A stretch of DNA of 64,000 bases, from assembly GCA_026414325.1 (NCBI GenBank), contig JAOAJF010000001.1, positions 76,824 through 140,823 of the forward strand. The letters run 5' to 3'. The stretch comes from Microcaldota archaeon. GTDB taxonomy: Archaea > Micrarchaeota > Micrarchaeia > Anstonellales > Anstonellaceae. Under the pieces are notes generated by a model. It saw nothing but the letters and a program-made list of their open reading frames with translations, did not search any database and had not been told where the DNA came from. Made by a program: the position numbers and the translations under genes. Within the stretch, counting starts at the first letter, position 1. Every line of letters starts with the position of its first letter. Below, in pieces: positions 42,919 through 51,194 of this stretch.

Positions 42919-43872
42919 ATGTTTGATACTCAAAAATTCATTGAACAAAAAGTTCAAGAAGCAAAAAATTTTATTCTAGATCAAAAGGCCTTAATAGCAT
43001 TATCTGGTGGGGTTGACTCTTCTGTTTGTGCAGCTCTTGTTCATAGAGCAATAGGGCAAAATCTTCATGCAGTTTTTGTTGATAGTGGCTTGATGCGAGA
43101 AAATGAAGCAAAGAAGGTTAAAGAAATATTTGAAAAATTAGGGATAAACATAATTGTTTTAGAAAAACAAAAAGAATTTCTCAAAGCTTTAAAAGGAGTA
43201 GCTGATCCAGAAAAGAAAAGAAAGATAATTGGAAAACTATTTATAAAAATCTTTGAGGATTATGCTAAAAAAAACAATATACAAGTTTTAGTCCAAGGAA
43301 CAATAGCTCCAGACTGGATTGAATCTGGTGGAGCAGGGCGCGACACTATAAAATCTCATCATAATGTTGGAGGATTACCAAAAAAATTAAACTTAAAATT
43401 ATTTGAGCCTCTAAGGGATTGTTATAAACATGAAGTAAGAGCACTAGCTGCTGCTCTAGCTCTTCCTCCAGAAATTGTAAATCGCCAGCCATTTCCAGGC
43501 CCTGGTTTAGCAGTAAGAATAATTGGCCCAGTAGATGAAAAGAAATTAGAAATATTAAGAAAATGCACAGCTATTTTAGAAGAAGAAATTGAAAATGCTG
43601 CAAAAGAAGGAAAAATAAAATTACCCTGGCAATATTTTGCAGTTTTGTTAGATACAAAAACAGTAGGTGTAAGAGGAGATGAAAGAGCTTATTGTAATGT
43701 TCTTGCTATAAGGGCAGTAGACTCTTTAGATGGAATGACTGCAAATTTTTCTAAACTTCCTTTGGATTTATTACAATCAATTTCAAATAAAATAACTTCA
43801 AATATAGCTGAAGTGAATCGTGTAGTATATGATATTACAAATAAGCCTCCAGCAACTATAGAATACGAATAA
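42919..43872 (+). CDS. guaAb: GMP synthase, PP-ATPase subunit
   Basis: 317 residues. The N-type ATP pyrophosphatase loop is A-L-S-G-G-V-D-S-S near residue 27; G-T-I-A-P-D-W-I-E-S near 130, S-H-H-N-V-G-G near 150 and R-Q-P-F-P-G-P-G-L near 190 are GuaA signatures. It aminates XMP to GMP with ammonia from GuaAa. Split GMP synthetase is the archaeal form. ATG 42919 is preceded by GTGA (42910-42913), so the GTG at 42910 is taken as the binding site. Confidence 0.97.
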   Translation: MFDTQKFIEQKVQEAKNFILDQKALIALSGGVDSSVCAALVHRAIGQNLHAVFVDSGLMRENEAKKVKEIFEKLGINIIVLEKQKEFLKALKGVADPEKKRKIIGKLFIKIFEDYAKKNNIQVLVQGTIAPDWIESGGAGRDTIKSHHNVGGLPKKLNLKLFEPLRDCYKHEVRALAAALALPPEIVNRQPFPGPGLAVRIIGPVDEKKLEILRKCTAILEEEIENAAKEGKIKLPWQYFAVLLDTKTVGVRGDERAYCNVLAIRAVDSLDGMTANFSKLPLDLLQSISNKITSNIAEVNRVVYDITNKPPATIEYE

Positions 43873-44702
43873 ATCACTTTATTATTTAGGATTTATTAGT
43901 TCTATCTTTTTTTCAATTAGGTTTAAAATGTCTTCCTCTTTTTTATAAACAAGTTCTAACAATTGAGCAAATTCCTGATCAAGCCTTTCCAGCTCTTTAA
44001 ATAGAAGGACTTTTTTATTTTCTAAACAATATAACAAATACAAAGCAGCTAATGGTTCTAATAAAACACAATATTCTAAATAAAGGTCTGAGCCCTTCTC
44101 TTTTTGTTTTAGTTTTAGCCATCCTCTAAATTTTTCATCGATTTCTACTATTGGATTTTCTATAACCTTAACTTTATTTTTTATCTTCTCGTAATTTTTT
44201 TCTAAAAATTCATAAATTAATTTGTCAAGAGTATTTTTAGAAAGTTTTGTCAGACTGTTTTTTAATTTTTGTTTTTCTACACTCAGGCGAAGTTTTTCAA
44301 TCGTTTTATTTTTATATTCTATATCCTTCCATTTTTCTTTTATTTTTAGACTCAAAGAGAGCCTTCTTTTTTCATTTTGCATTCTTTCTTTTGCTTTTTG
44401 AGAAAGCAGCTGTTTACTTCTTTCTTTTGCCAAATTTTCTAATCTGTAGCTCAACTCAACTGCTTCGGCTCTATTAAACCATCCAGTCTGCAAAAGCAAA
44501 AAACAAATAACAGATTTTTCTGAACCATACCAACGATTTTCTAATCCCTTCACTCTTTTTGGCAGATGTTTTGCAACCCAAAACCAATGCTCTTTGTTAT
44601 TCTTCGCTTCTTTTAAAAGTCTTGCATTAAAAACCAAGTGAGGATTTTTTAAAAGATTCTCTTTTGAAACAACGTATTTTTTAAATTCTTCAACTATTCT
44701 GT

Positions 44703-44726
44703 GAGATTGTCAGGCGTGGCGGTCTC
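44703..44726 (+). other. GC-rich hairpin with a T-tract, + strand
   Basis: GAGATTGTCA (44703-44712) folds back on TGGCGGTCTC (44717-44726) through a GGCG loop, a 10-bp stem with four G-U pairs. It is followed by six C and then TATCTTTTTTT. The GU pairs fold only as + strand RNA. The surrounding 30 bp are far richer in G+C than the neighbourhood. It might be a terminator-like element or a small RNA; a TTTTTAAATT box lies about 20-25 nt upstream. Confidence 0.35.
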
Positions 44727-44835
44727 CCCCCTATCTTTTTTTCTATTTTCTCTGTTAGAGGAAAAATTTTAGAAAAGCTGTTAGTCTTTTCTTTTGTTTC
44801 CAGTATTAAAATTTCAAATATCTTTTGGCTAGGGT

Positions 44836-44843
44836 TTAAAAAA
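44836..44843 (+). promoter_or_regulatory. TATA box of guaAa
   Basis: TTTAAAAA, centred about 25 nt before ATG 44864, predicts a leaderless guaAa message. This supports 44864, rather than 44843, as the guaAa start. Confidence 0.5.
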
Positions 44844-44863
44844 TGGCTCATATTTATATATTT

Positions 44864-45448
44864 ATGAAAATCCTTATTATAAACTTAGGTTCGCAATATA
44901 CTCATGCTATTTGGCGAACTTTTAGAGATTTAGGAGTAGAGGCAGTTGTGCATCCACCAACTTTTCAGCTAAAGGATGCACTTTTTTTCAATACTTTTGT
45001 TTTTTCTGGAGGTCCTTCTTCAGTTCAGACAATGAAAAAAAATTTAGCAACAGTTCTTTTAGAACTTACAAAAGAGCAAAAACTCAATAGACCAATCCTA
45101 GGTATTTGTCTGGGCCATCAGCTAATTGCTCATGTATTTGGAGGAGAAGTAAAAAAAGGCCAAACAGCAGAGTATGGATTAGTAGAAATAGAAGTATTAA
45201 AATCTCATCCTGTTTTTGAAGAAGTTCCAAAGAAATTTACTGCTTGGGCATCGCATTTTGATCAGGTTTACTCTCTTCCTCAGGAGTTTTCAGTTTTAGC
45301 TAAATCTCAAAATTGCCAAATAGAAGCTTTTGCACATAACTTAAAACCAATTGTTGGTGTGCAATTTCATCCAGAAGTTTTGCATACACAATATGGTAGT
45401 AAGATATTGTCTAATTTTGCAAATTATGCTTCCAAATTTATAGATTGA
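44864..45448 (+). CDS. guaAa: GMP synthase, glutamine amidotransferase subunit
   Basis: 194 residues. A class I glutamine amidotransferase: S-G-G-P-S-S near residue 49, the nucleophile Cys in I-C-L-G-H-Q near 83 and the H-P-E triad end near 172. It supplies ammonia to GuaAb. The upstream in-frame ATG at 44843 would add M-A-H-I-Y-I-F, but M-K-I-L-I-I-N-L-G-S-Q at 44864 is the conserved beginning. guaAb lies about 1 kb upstream, separated by the frameshifted gene on the opposite strand. Confidence 0.96.
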   Translation: MKILIINLGSQYTHAIWRTFRDLGVEAVVHPPTFQLKDALFFNTFVFSGGPSSVQTMKKNLATVLLELTKEQKLNRPILGICLGHQLIAHVFGGEVKKGQTAEYGLVEIEVLKSHPVFEEVPKKFTAWASHFDQVYSLPQEFSVLAKSQNCQIEAFAHNLKPIVGVQFHPEVLHTQYGSKILSNFANYASKFID

Positions 45449-45449
45449 A

Positions 45450-46325
45450 CTATTCTAATCCTATTTTTAAAAAGAGCTCTTGCAAATACTTTTTTACATC
45501 ATCAATAATTTTTCTAACATTCAAACTTTCAAAATAATTTTTATCAACTTGATTTTTCAATTTATTTGAAAGAGCCTCAGTAGAATTTTCTATAAGTAAA
45601 AAGACCCCATCTTTATACCTTTTCCAATTTATTAATTTTGGACAGCCGTTAACATTATTTTCTACTCTTTTTTCTATCATCTCTCTATCTGTATCTAATC
45701 CAAAAAATTGAGTCAAATAATAAATATCAAAAATATCGGTAATTTTTATACTATTTCTTTTTGCAATTCTGCTAAAAAGACAAACAATCTTTTCAGTAAG
45801 AATTTCTTTTGGCTGTTGTACTAACAATTTTCCAAAAAAGTTTATGTTTATCTTCACAGGCTTAAGTAATAATTTTTCATATTTTCCCTCTACTCTAATA
45901 GTTGGCTGATATCCCTCATGAAAATAAATTTTATAGTTTATTTTTATCTCTAAGTCATTAGTCTCTTTCAATATTGGCTTTAGCTCAAGTTTTTCTACCT
46001 TTGGTTTTAAATTTAAAAAATATTTTTTTAGCCCATCCACCTCTTTTTTAATTTCTTCTTCACTTTTTTTAGTCGGTAGAATAACAAAGTCTATATCTGG
46101 TGTTATTCTTTGTGAATTGTAAGCTAAAAATAAAGCAGAACCCCCTTTTATAACAATATTTTCATTTATCTCTGAGTGTAGAGAAATTCGATCTATAATG
46201 CTTTTATACATTCTTTCCTGAATTGCTTTCTTATACGAACTAAAAGGTAGTTTTTTTGCATCTATATTCTTTAAATTTAATTTATCTAAAACCCTTTGCG
46301 CATTTTTCCATTTAATATCACTCAT
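45450..46325 (-). CDS. AbiEii/AbiGii-like nucleotidyltransferase
   Basis: 291 residues. V-I-K-G-G-S-A-L-F-L-A-Y near residue 48, and R-I-T-P-D-I-D-F-V-I near 66, are the nucleotidyltransferase motif (G-G-S and D-x-D) of the AbiEii family, whose characterised members add nucleotides to tRNA ends as toxins of abortive infection systems. The lysine-rich C-terminal half is typical. No AbiEi-type HTH antitoxin is adjacent. ATG 46325 is chosen because the upstream in-frame part (to 46397) is hydrophobic and unlike the family. Confidence 0.8.
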   Translation of the reverse strand: MSDIKWKNAQRVLDKLNLKNIDAKKLPFSSYKKAIQERMYKSIIDRISLHSEINENIVIKGGSALFLAYNSQRITPDIDFVILPTKKSEEEIKKEVDGLKKYFLNLKPKVEKLELKPILKETNDLEIKINYKIYFHEGYQPTIRVEGKYEKLLLKPVKININFFGKLLVQQPKEILTEKIVCLFSRIAKRNSIKITDIFDIYYLTQFFGLDTDREMIEKRVENNVNGCPKLINWKRYKDGVFLLIENSTEALSNKLKNQVDKNYFESLNVRKIIDDVKKYLQELFLKIGLE

Positions 46326-46459
46326 AACAATATTAAGATTTTTAATAAATATAAACCTTATCCTTTCCAAAAAACAAAACAAAAAACAAAAAGTCACACT
46401 ATAAGTAAGGTTTAAAAACCCTATTTTTTAAATTAATTTAATAAATAGGTGTGGGGCAA

Positions 46460-47737
46460 ATGTCTGAGAGGTTTAAGCCAAATACTAAAAATATTGCTGT
46501 TTGGGCCCCTCCATCTTCTCGCTCTTTTAAACTTTCAAAATCTTTTTTTAGAAAGAATGGAAAACATTTAGATAAAAACTCTGCAATAGAATTGTTTAAA
46601 GAAGATGTTTTATTAGCAGAAAAAATGTTGGACAATTCAGCTACTGTAGCAGTATTTGGTTCTGCAAGAGTTTCTAATACTTTTCATAAAAATTTAGCAG
46701 ATGCTTCTTATTCTTTAGGTTATATGCTAGGAAAAAGAGGATTTGTTATTAGTACTGGTGGTGGGCCAGGAATAATGGAGTTTGTCTCAAGAGGAGCAAC
46801 AGATGCAAAATCTTTAGCAATAGGCTTTCAGCCAAAATTTTTAGAAAAGTCCGAACCACCCATTTTATTTGATGGAAAAATTCATTATTTTGTTTATAGT
46901 TTACATTCAAGAAAAATTCTTATGGCAAATAATGCTTTGGCATTTGTCTTTTTTCCAGGAGGAGCAGGTACAGTAGATGAGTTTTTTCATTATTTAAATT
47001 TTGCAAAAAATGGCTGGATAAAAAATATAAAATTTATTTTATTTGATTCCAAGTTCTGGTCAGGTTTAGTAAAGTGGGTAGAAAAATTACTAAATAATGG
47101 TTTTATAACCAAACAAGTATTTGAAAATATTGTTCTTGTAGATGATATAAAGCAAGTAAATGAAATAATTCTATCCACAAAGAAGCCAACAGTCCAATAT
47201 TGTCCAAATCCAATAAAACTTTCTATCAACTTTGAACAAGACATAAAAGAACTTTACAATTATATAGAAAAGTTAAGCCATCCCTCAGCATCCTTTTTTG
47301 GTAATGTAAATACCAAAAAAATGTCTACAATGTTTTCTTATCTAGTTAACAAACTTCAAGAAATGAATTTTACTATATATTACTCTTCTCAAAATGGTTT
47401 AGCAAGTTTTTTCCAAAAAAACCAAGCTAATTCAAAAAACATAAACTTTGAAATTTCTCTAAATCTTTTGGAGACCAAAAAACTTGTTTTAGGTGCAACT
47501 GATGTTTTGTTTTTTTTAAATTCTGATCTAGAGTGTATTGATGCACTCACCGAATATATTGTACGAATTCAGATGGGGGATATGGAAAAAGTTTTCATAA
47601 ATCTTTTAGAACCTACTTTCTGGAAGGATTACTTTAAATGGTTTTATAATTATCCAGTTTCCTATGGTTTTGCAGAAGAAGAGCTTTTAGGTCTTTGCAA
47701 ATTTGTTTATTCTAAAAAAGATTTAATAGTTCCATAA
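46460..47737 (+). CDS. Double LOG/TIGR00730-like protein
   Basis: 425 residues. The first domain (about 60-265) has V-F-G-S-A-R near residue 66, S-T-G-G-G-P-G-I-M-E near 99 and F-F-P-G-G-A-G-T-V-D-E near 166, the active-site signatures of LOG (cytokinin riboside 5'-monophosphate phosphoribohydrolase) proteins. The second (about 270-425) repeats the later layout: a strand ending V-L-F-F-L-N-S-D near 360 where the first has F-V-F-F-P-G-G-A, then F-W-K-D-Y-F-K-W-F near 400 where the first has F-W-S-G-L-V-K-W-V. The catalytic G-G motifs are missing there. ATG 46460 follows AGGTGTGG. Confidence 0.8.
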   Translation: MSERFKPNTKNIAVWAPPSSRSFKLSKSFFRKNGKHLDKNSAIELFKEDVLLAEKMLDNSATVAVFGSARVSNTFHKNLADASYSLGYMLGKRGFVISTGGGPGIMEFVSRGATDAKSLAIGFQPKFLEKSEPPILFDGKIHYFVYSLHSRKILMANNALAFVFFPGGAGTVDEFFHYLNFAKNGWIKNIKFILFDSKFWSGLVKWVEKLLNNGFITKQVFENIVLVDDIKQVNEIILSTKKPTVQYCPNPIKLSINFEQDIKELYNYIEKLSHPSASFFGNVNTKKMSTMFSYLVNKLQEMNFTIYYSSQNGLASFFQKNQANSKNINFEISLNLLETKKLVLGATDVLFFLNSDLECIDALTEYIVRIQMGDMEKVFINLLEPTFWKDYFKWFYNYPVSYGFAEEELLGLCKFVYSKKDLIVP

Positions 47738-47746
47738 GGTTTTATT

Positions 47747-48112
47747 ATGGAGAGCAAAAATCTTATTTTGATTTTTGGAGTTATATTGCTAGTCTCTTTA
47801 GCTTTATTTTTCTTTCAAAACAAATCTTTTTCTCTTCCAAACTCAGATAATAAATTAATTCTATATTGGGGTGTGGGCTGTCCTCATTGTCAGAAAGTAA
47901 AAGATTATATCAATCAAACTTCTTTAGACTCAAAAGTTATGATTGTTGAAAAAGAAGTTTATTCTAATTCTTCTAATGCTCAAGAACTAGTTTTAGTAGC
48001 TAAAAGCTGTGGTTTAAAAGAACAAGAAATAGGTATACCTCTAATATTTTTTAATAACAAGTGCTATATTGGGGAAGTTGAGGCAATCGATTTATTAAAA
48101 ACTTTTAATTAA
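47747..48112 (+). CDS. Membrane-anchored thioredoxin-like protein
   Basis: 121 residues. A single N-terminal TM helix (about 6-24) and an outside glutaredoxin-like domain with G-C-P-H-C near residue 44 (C-P-H-C active site) and a cis-Pro in G-I-P-L-I-F near 96. It probably handles thiol chemistry on the cell surface. A similar anchored thiol protein lies at 52060-52722. It is 9 bp behind the LOG gene. Confidence 0.8.
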   Translation: MESKNLILIFGVILLVSLALFFFQNKSFSLPNSDNKLILYWGVGCPHCQKVKDYINQTSLDSKVMIVEKEVYSNSSNAQELVLVAKSCGLKEQEIGIPLIFFNNKCYIGEVEAIDLLKTFN

Positions 48113-48133
48113 TCTGTTTATTTTTTTCTAGTT

Positions 48134-48970
48134 CTACTCGACTTTTAATATCGATTGTAACTTTTTTATTTCTTGCAAAGCACTCTCTAAATAATCTTGA
48201 TTAGTTTTCAGATAAGCATATGATATAGAACTAGATGCATTTATTAGAGCCATTTTTTGCATATTGTATTTTTTTAGTAATTCGATTACCTTAGATGGAT
48301 CGCCCCCTTGGGTTCCTATCCCAGGAATAAGCAATAGCACTGGTCTTTTACTTATAGAATTTAAAATATTTTCTAAATCTGACAAACTTGTTGCACCTGC
48401 AACCAACCCAAAACATTGAGGATAGCTTTCAGCCCAGCTCTGAACTTTTTGAATAATGTATTGATAAAGAGTTTGGCCATCTTGCATTTTTTTTGTTAGA
48501 AAGTCTTCTGCTCCAGGATTTGTTGTTCTACAAAGCAAATAAAGCCCTTTTGAATTCTGAATAGAATAAGTTGCAAAAGGCTCTATACTATCCCATCCCA
48601 TAAATGGCCAAAGAGTTGTAGCATCTGCTCCAAAAAACTCAAAAATTTCTTGAACATATGCTTTGGAAGTATTTGCAATATCTGCTCTTTTTGCATCAAG
48701 TACAATAAGATGAGTTTCTTTATATCTATCAATTAATTCTCTTAGAGCCATAAGTCCATGAAAACCATATTGGGCAAAAAAAGCATAGTTTGGTTTTAGA
48801 GCCCAAAGCTTTGGGCTAGCATCAATTATTGAGCTATAAAAATTAACTATTTTTTGCTTTGTTGATCCGTCTAAATTGGGGGGAAATTTTTCAAGATCTG
48901 GATCTAGACCAAAACAAAGGAGGTTTTTATAAGAATTTACAAATTTTTCAAATTTTTGGTAATAGTTCAA
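48134..48970 (-). CDS. pyrF: Orotidine 5'-phosphate decarboxylase
   Basis: About 278 residues. It is the longer type 2 form: L-C-F-G-L-D-P-D near residue 15, K-P-N-Y-A-F-F near 54, V-L-D-A-K-R-A-D-I near 85 with the catalytic Asp/Lys/Asp cluster, and a V-A-G-A-T strand near 190. The start is TTG 48970, preceded by AGGTGA; the in-frame ATG upstream at 49045 would overlap pyrE by 67 bases with an unlikely basic extension. It makes UMP and is coupled to pyrE. Confidence 0.92.
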   Translation of the reverse strand: MNYYQKFEKFVNSYKNLLCFGLDPDLEKFPPNLDGSTKQKIVNFYSSIIDASPKLWALKPNYAFFAQYGFHGLMALRELIDRYKETHLIVLDAKRADIANTSKAYVQEIFEFFGADATTLWPFMGWDSIEPFATYSIQNSKGLYLLCRTTNPGAEDFLTKKMQDGQTLYQYIIQKVQSWAESYPQCFGLVAGATSLSDLENILNSISKRPVLLLIPGIGTQGGDPSKVIELLKKYNMQKMALINASSSISYAYLKTNQDYLESALQEIKKLQSILKVE

Positions 48971-48978
48971 TTTTTCAC

Positions 48979-49722
48979 CTACTTGCTGTTTAGTAATTTT
49001 TCTTTTTCCATTTTTGCCCAAATTTTTGTTTTTTCTTCTCCCCACTCCATTATATAATCTAAAATATACTCTCTTTGTTGAGTACTTATTTTTCCAATTA
49101 ATGTAGAATAGATATCCCCAATATTTATTATACTATAAACTTTACAGCCTAAAACACGTTCGATTTCTTCTTTTGCAGAATTACCCTCAACTCCAATCTC
49201 TTCTCGATCTACTCCAACCAAAACCCCAACCATTTCCACTTTTTTTACATTTATTAATTTTTGATATGCTTCAATTTTTGCTTTTCCAGAGGTGATCACA
49301 TCGTCTATCATCAATACAGAGCCATTTTCTTCTATTTGGTCTTGGCCAACTATTAAAGAATCTGCCTTTTGATCTCCATATCCTTTTTGCTCCTTTCTAT
49401 CGTAGATAAACTTAAGTTGTATTTTGTATTTTTCATATAGCTTTGCACATACTAAAGAGCCAATAACAATTCCTTTATATGCTGGACCATAAATATAATC
49501 TAAATTTGCTATCTCTTTTTCTTCTATAAGTCTGTAGATTTTAGTAGCATAAGCATCAGCCAAATAGGAAAGAGAGTGACCATCTATTAAGCTTCCAAGA
49601 TTTATAAAAAATGGGCATTTTCTTCCTGATTTTAATAAAAAAAATTCATCTTTATTTGATGCAATTTTTATACATTTTTTACTATATAAAAATTTAACAA
49701 AATCTTTTTCTAAATTTTTCAT
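48979..49722 (-). CDS. pyrE: Orotate phosphoribosyltransferase
   Basis: 247 residues. L-K-S-G-R-K near residue 30, Y-G-P-A-Y-K-G near 80, Y-D-R-K-E near 107 and the PRPP loop V-L-M-I-D-D-V-I-T-S-G-K near 130 are the family motifs. It joins orotate to PRPP, then PyrF decarboxylates the product. The size is larger than bacterial PyrE (about 210) because of a C-terminal helical part. Confidence 0.95.
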   Translation of the reverse strand: MKNLEKDFVKFLYSKKCIKIASNKDEFFLLKSGRKCPFFINLGSLIDGHSLSYLADAYATKIYRLIEEKEIANLDYIYGPAYKGIVIGSLVCAKLYEKYKIQLKFIYDRKEQKGYGDQKADSLIVGQDQIEENGSVLMIDDVITSGKAKIEAYQKLINVKKVEMVGVLVGVDREEIGVEGNSAKEEIERVLGCKVYSIINIGDIYSTLIGKISTQQREYILDYIMEWGEEKTKIWAKMEKEKLLNSK

Positions 49723-49802
49723 ATACTAATTTAAAAAGATAAAATAAAAAAACCTATTTTTGTAATATTTTTATTCAATTCTAGTCTTAAGAGGGTGTAA
49801 AA

Positions 49803-51194
49803 ATAAACAAGAAAAAAATTTTCTCTTTAACAAAAAATGATGGAATAGCCTGGTCTATAATGGTTGGTGCTGGAGAAAACTATGTTACTCCTTTTGCAAT
49901 TGCTCTTAATGCCCCAACTTATTTTATAGGGCTTCTCTCAACACTTCCACTTCTAATAGGTTCGATATTTGAAATTTTTTCTCTTAATATCTTTAGACTA
50001 ATTTTAGACAGAAAAAAAATTATTCTAATTGGTATCTTATTTCAAAGTATTGTTTGGTTCTTTTTTTCAATTTTTGCACTAAATCCAAGCTCTTTTTCTC
50101 TTAATACCTTGCTCTTTTTATTTACAGCTTATTTTATTTTCGGAATGGTTCCTTCTCCACTATGGAATTCTTGGATAAGTGATTTGGTTAAAAAATCAGA
50201 TTTAGCAGAATTCTTTTCTAAAAGAAATCGTTATTTATTATTTTCTCAATTTTTTACTATTATAACTGCAGGCTATTTATTAAACACAATTTTTAAAGAC
50301 AATCCATTTCTTGGGTTTTTTATTTTATTTTTAGTTGCTTTTATCTCAAGATTATTCTGCTTGTATTTTGTTAATCAATTGCCAGATATAAGGAGAGGAG
50401 AAAAAGAGATTTTAAAACCATTTAGTATCCGCTCTTTTTTGTTAGATAAACACTTTAGCTCTTATAAAAACTTTTCAATTTTCAATTTTTTAATAATATT
50501 AGGAACTAACATCGCCTCCCCATTTTTTCATGTATTTATGCTAAAGATTTTAAATTTTGATTATTTCACCTGGAGCTTAACTGTTTTTGCAACTGGAATT
50601 TCAAAAATTTTTGCTTATCCTTATTGGGAGATGGCCCTTAAAGTTTTTGGCCAAAAAGTAATTTTACTTTCAAGTGCAATTGCGATATCTCTAGTGCCAC
50701 TTTTTTGGATATTCTCTTCTGACCCACTCTATATATTTTTAATAAATTTATTTACTGGGTTTTGTTGGGCAGGTTATGATTTAGTAGCTTCTTTATTGCT
50801 TTTAAGCCCAAATTCATTAAGAGTAAAAATAACTTACACCTCTTTTTTTGAACTCTTAAAGGGAATTGGCTCTGTTGGAGGTGCTATTTTAGGAGCAATT
50901 CTTTTAGGATTTTTTTCTGAAACTTTAAAATTAGATATCTACTTATCTTTTTATCTAATCTTTTTTATTAGTTTTCTAACAAGGTTTCTTCCAGTAACAC
51001 TATTTTACAAAAAGCTTGAGCGCTATCCATTTACTTCTTATTCTCATTTTCTTAAACAAATCTTTTTTTCCTATTTTATCAAATGGTTTTATAAAAATAA
51101 AGAAACTGTTTTCTACCCATTTTTATTGGCAAGAAAAAAAGTAAAACAATCTCCAACTTACAAAGCTTTCAAATCTCTTTTAAAGGAAGTTTAA
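49803..51194 (+). CDS. MFS-type transporter
   Basis: About 463 residues if the reading starts at 49803, 444 from ATG 49860; about 11-12 TM segments. The family's first helix typically begins before G-A-W-S/x-I-M-V-G-A-G-E-N-Y, which is present only if translation starts upstream of ATG 49860. The open frame there runs back to a TAA at 49788 and contains no ATG, GTG or TTG in frame; the only candidate is ATA at 49803 with AGGGTG at 49792-49797. The substrate is unknown. G-M-V-P-S-P-L-W-N-S-W-I near residue 97 of the short form is a family landmark. Confidence 0.7.
   Translation: MNKKKIFSLTKNDGIAWSIMVGAGENYVTPFAIALNAPTYFIGLLSTLPLLIGSIFEIFSLNIFRLILDRKKIILIGILFQSIVWFFFSIFALNPSSFSLNTLLFLFTAYFIFGMVPSPLWNSWISDLVKKSDLAEFFSKRNRYLLFSQFFTIITAGYLLNTIFKDNPFLGFFILFLVAFISRLFCLYFVNQLPDIRRGEKEILKPFSIRSFLLDKHFSSYKNFSIFNFLIILGTNIASPFFHVFMLKILNFDYFTWSLTVFATGISKIFAYPYWEMALKVFGQKVILLSSAIAISLVPLFWIFSSDPLYIFLINLFTGFCWAGYDLVASLLLLSPNSLRVKITYTSFFELLKGIGSVGGAILGAILLGFFSETLKLDIYLSFYLIFFISFLTRFLPVTLFYKKLERYPFTSYSHFLKQIFFSYFIKWFYKNKETVFYPFLLARKKVKQSPTYKAFKSLLKEV

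Larger units (their letters stand above)
43882..44851 (-). pseudogene. Hypothetical gene with an apparent frameshift
   Basis: The reading frame from 43882 is open up to a TGA at 44710-44712, but its only start candidates are a TTG at 44637 with no ribosome binding motif. A second frame begins with ATG at 44849-44851 (M-S-H-F-L-N-P-S-Q-K-I-F-E) and is open for 53 codons to a stop near 44690. If read across a +1 shift in 44691-44712, the two give one protein of about 322 residues. The C-terminal part is Lys/Leu-rich and helical; the family is unrecognised. It lies between guaAb and guaAa. Alternatives are a sequencing error or a real frameshift. Confidence 0.5.

Noticed and set aside
44703..44735. 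A tRNA or CRISPR-like element at the GC-rich patch
   Set aside because: There is only one hairpin, with no T-arm sequence and no repeated unit. I saw no CRISPR array anywhere in the window.
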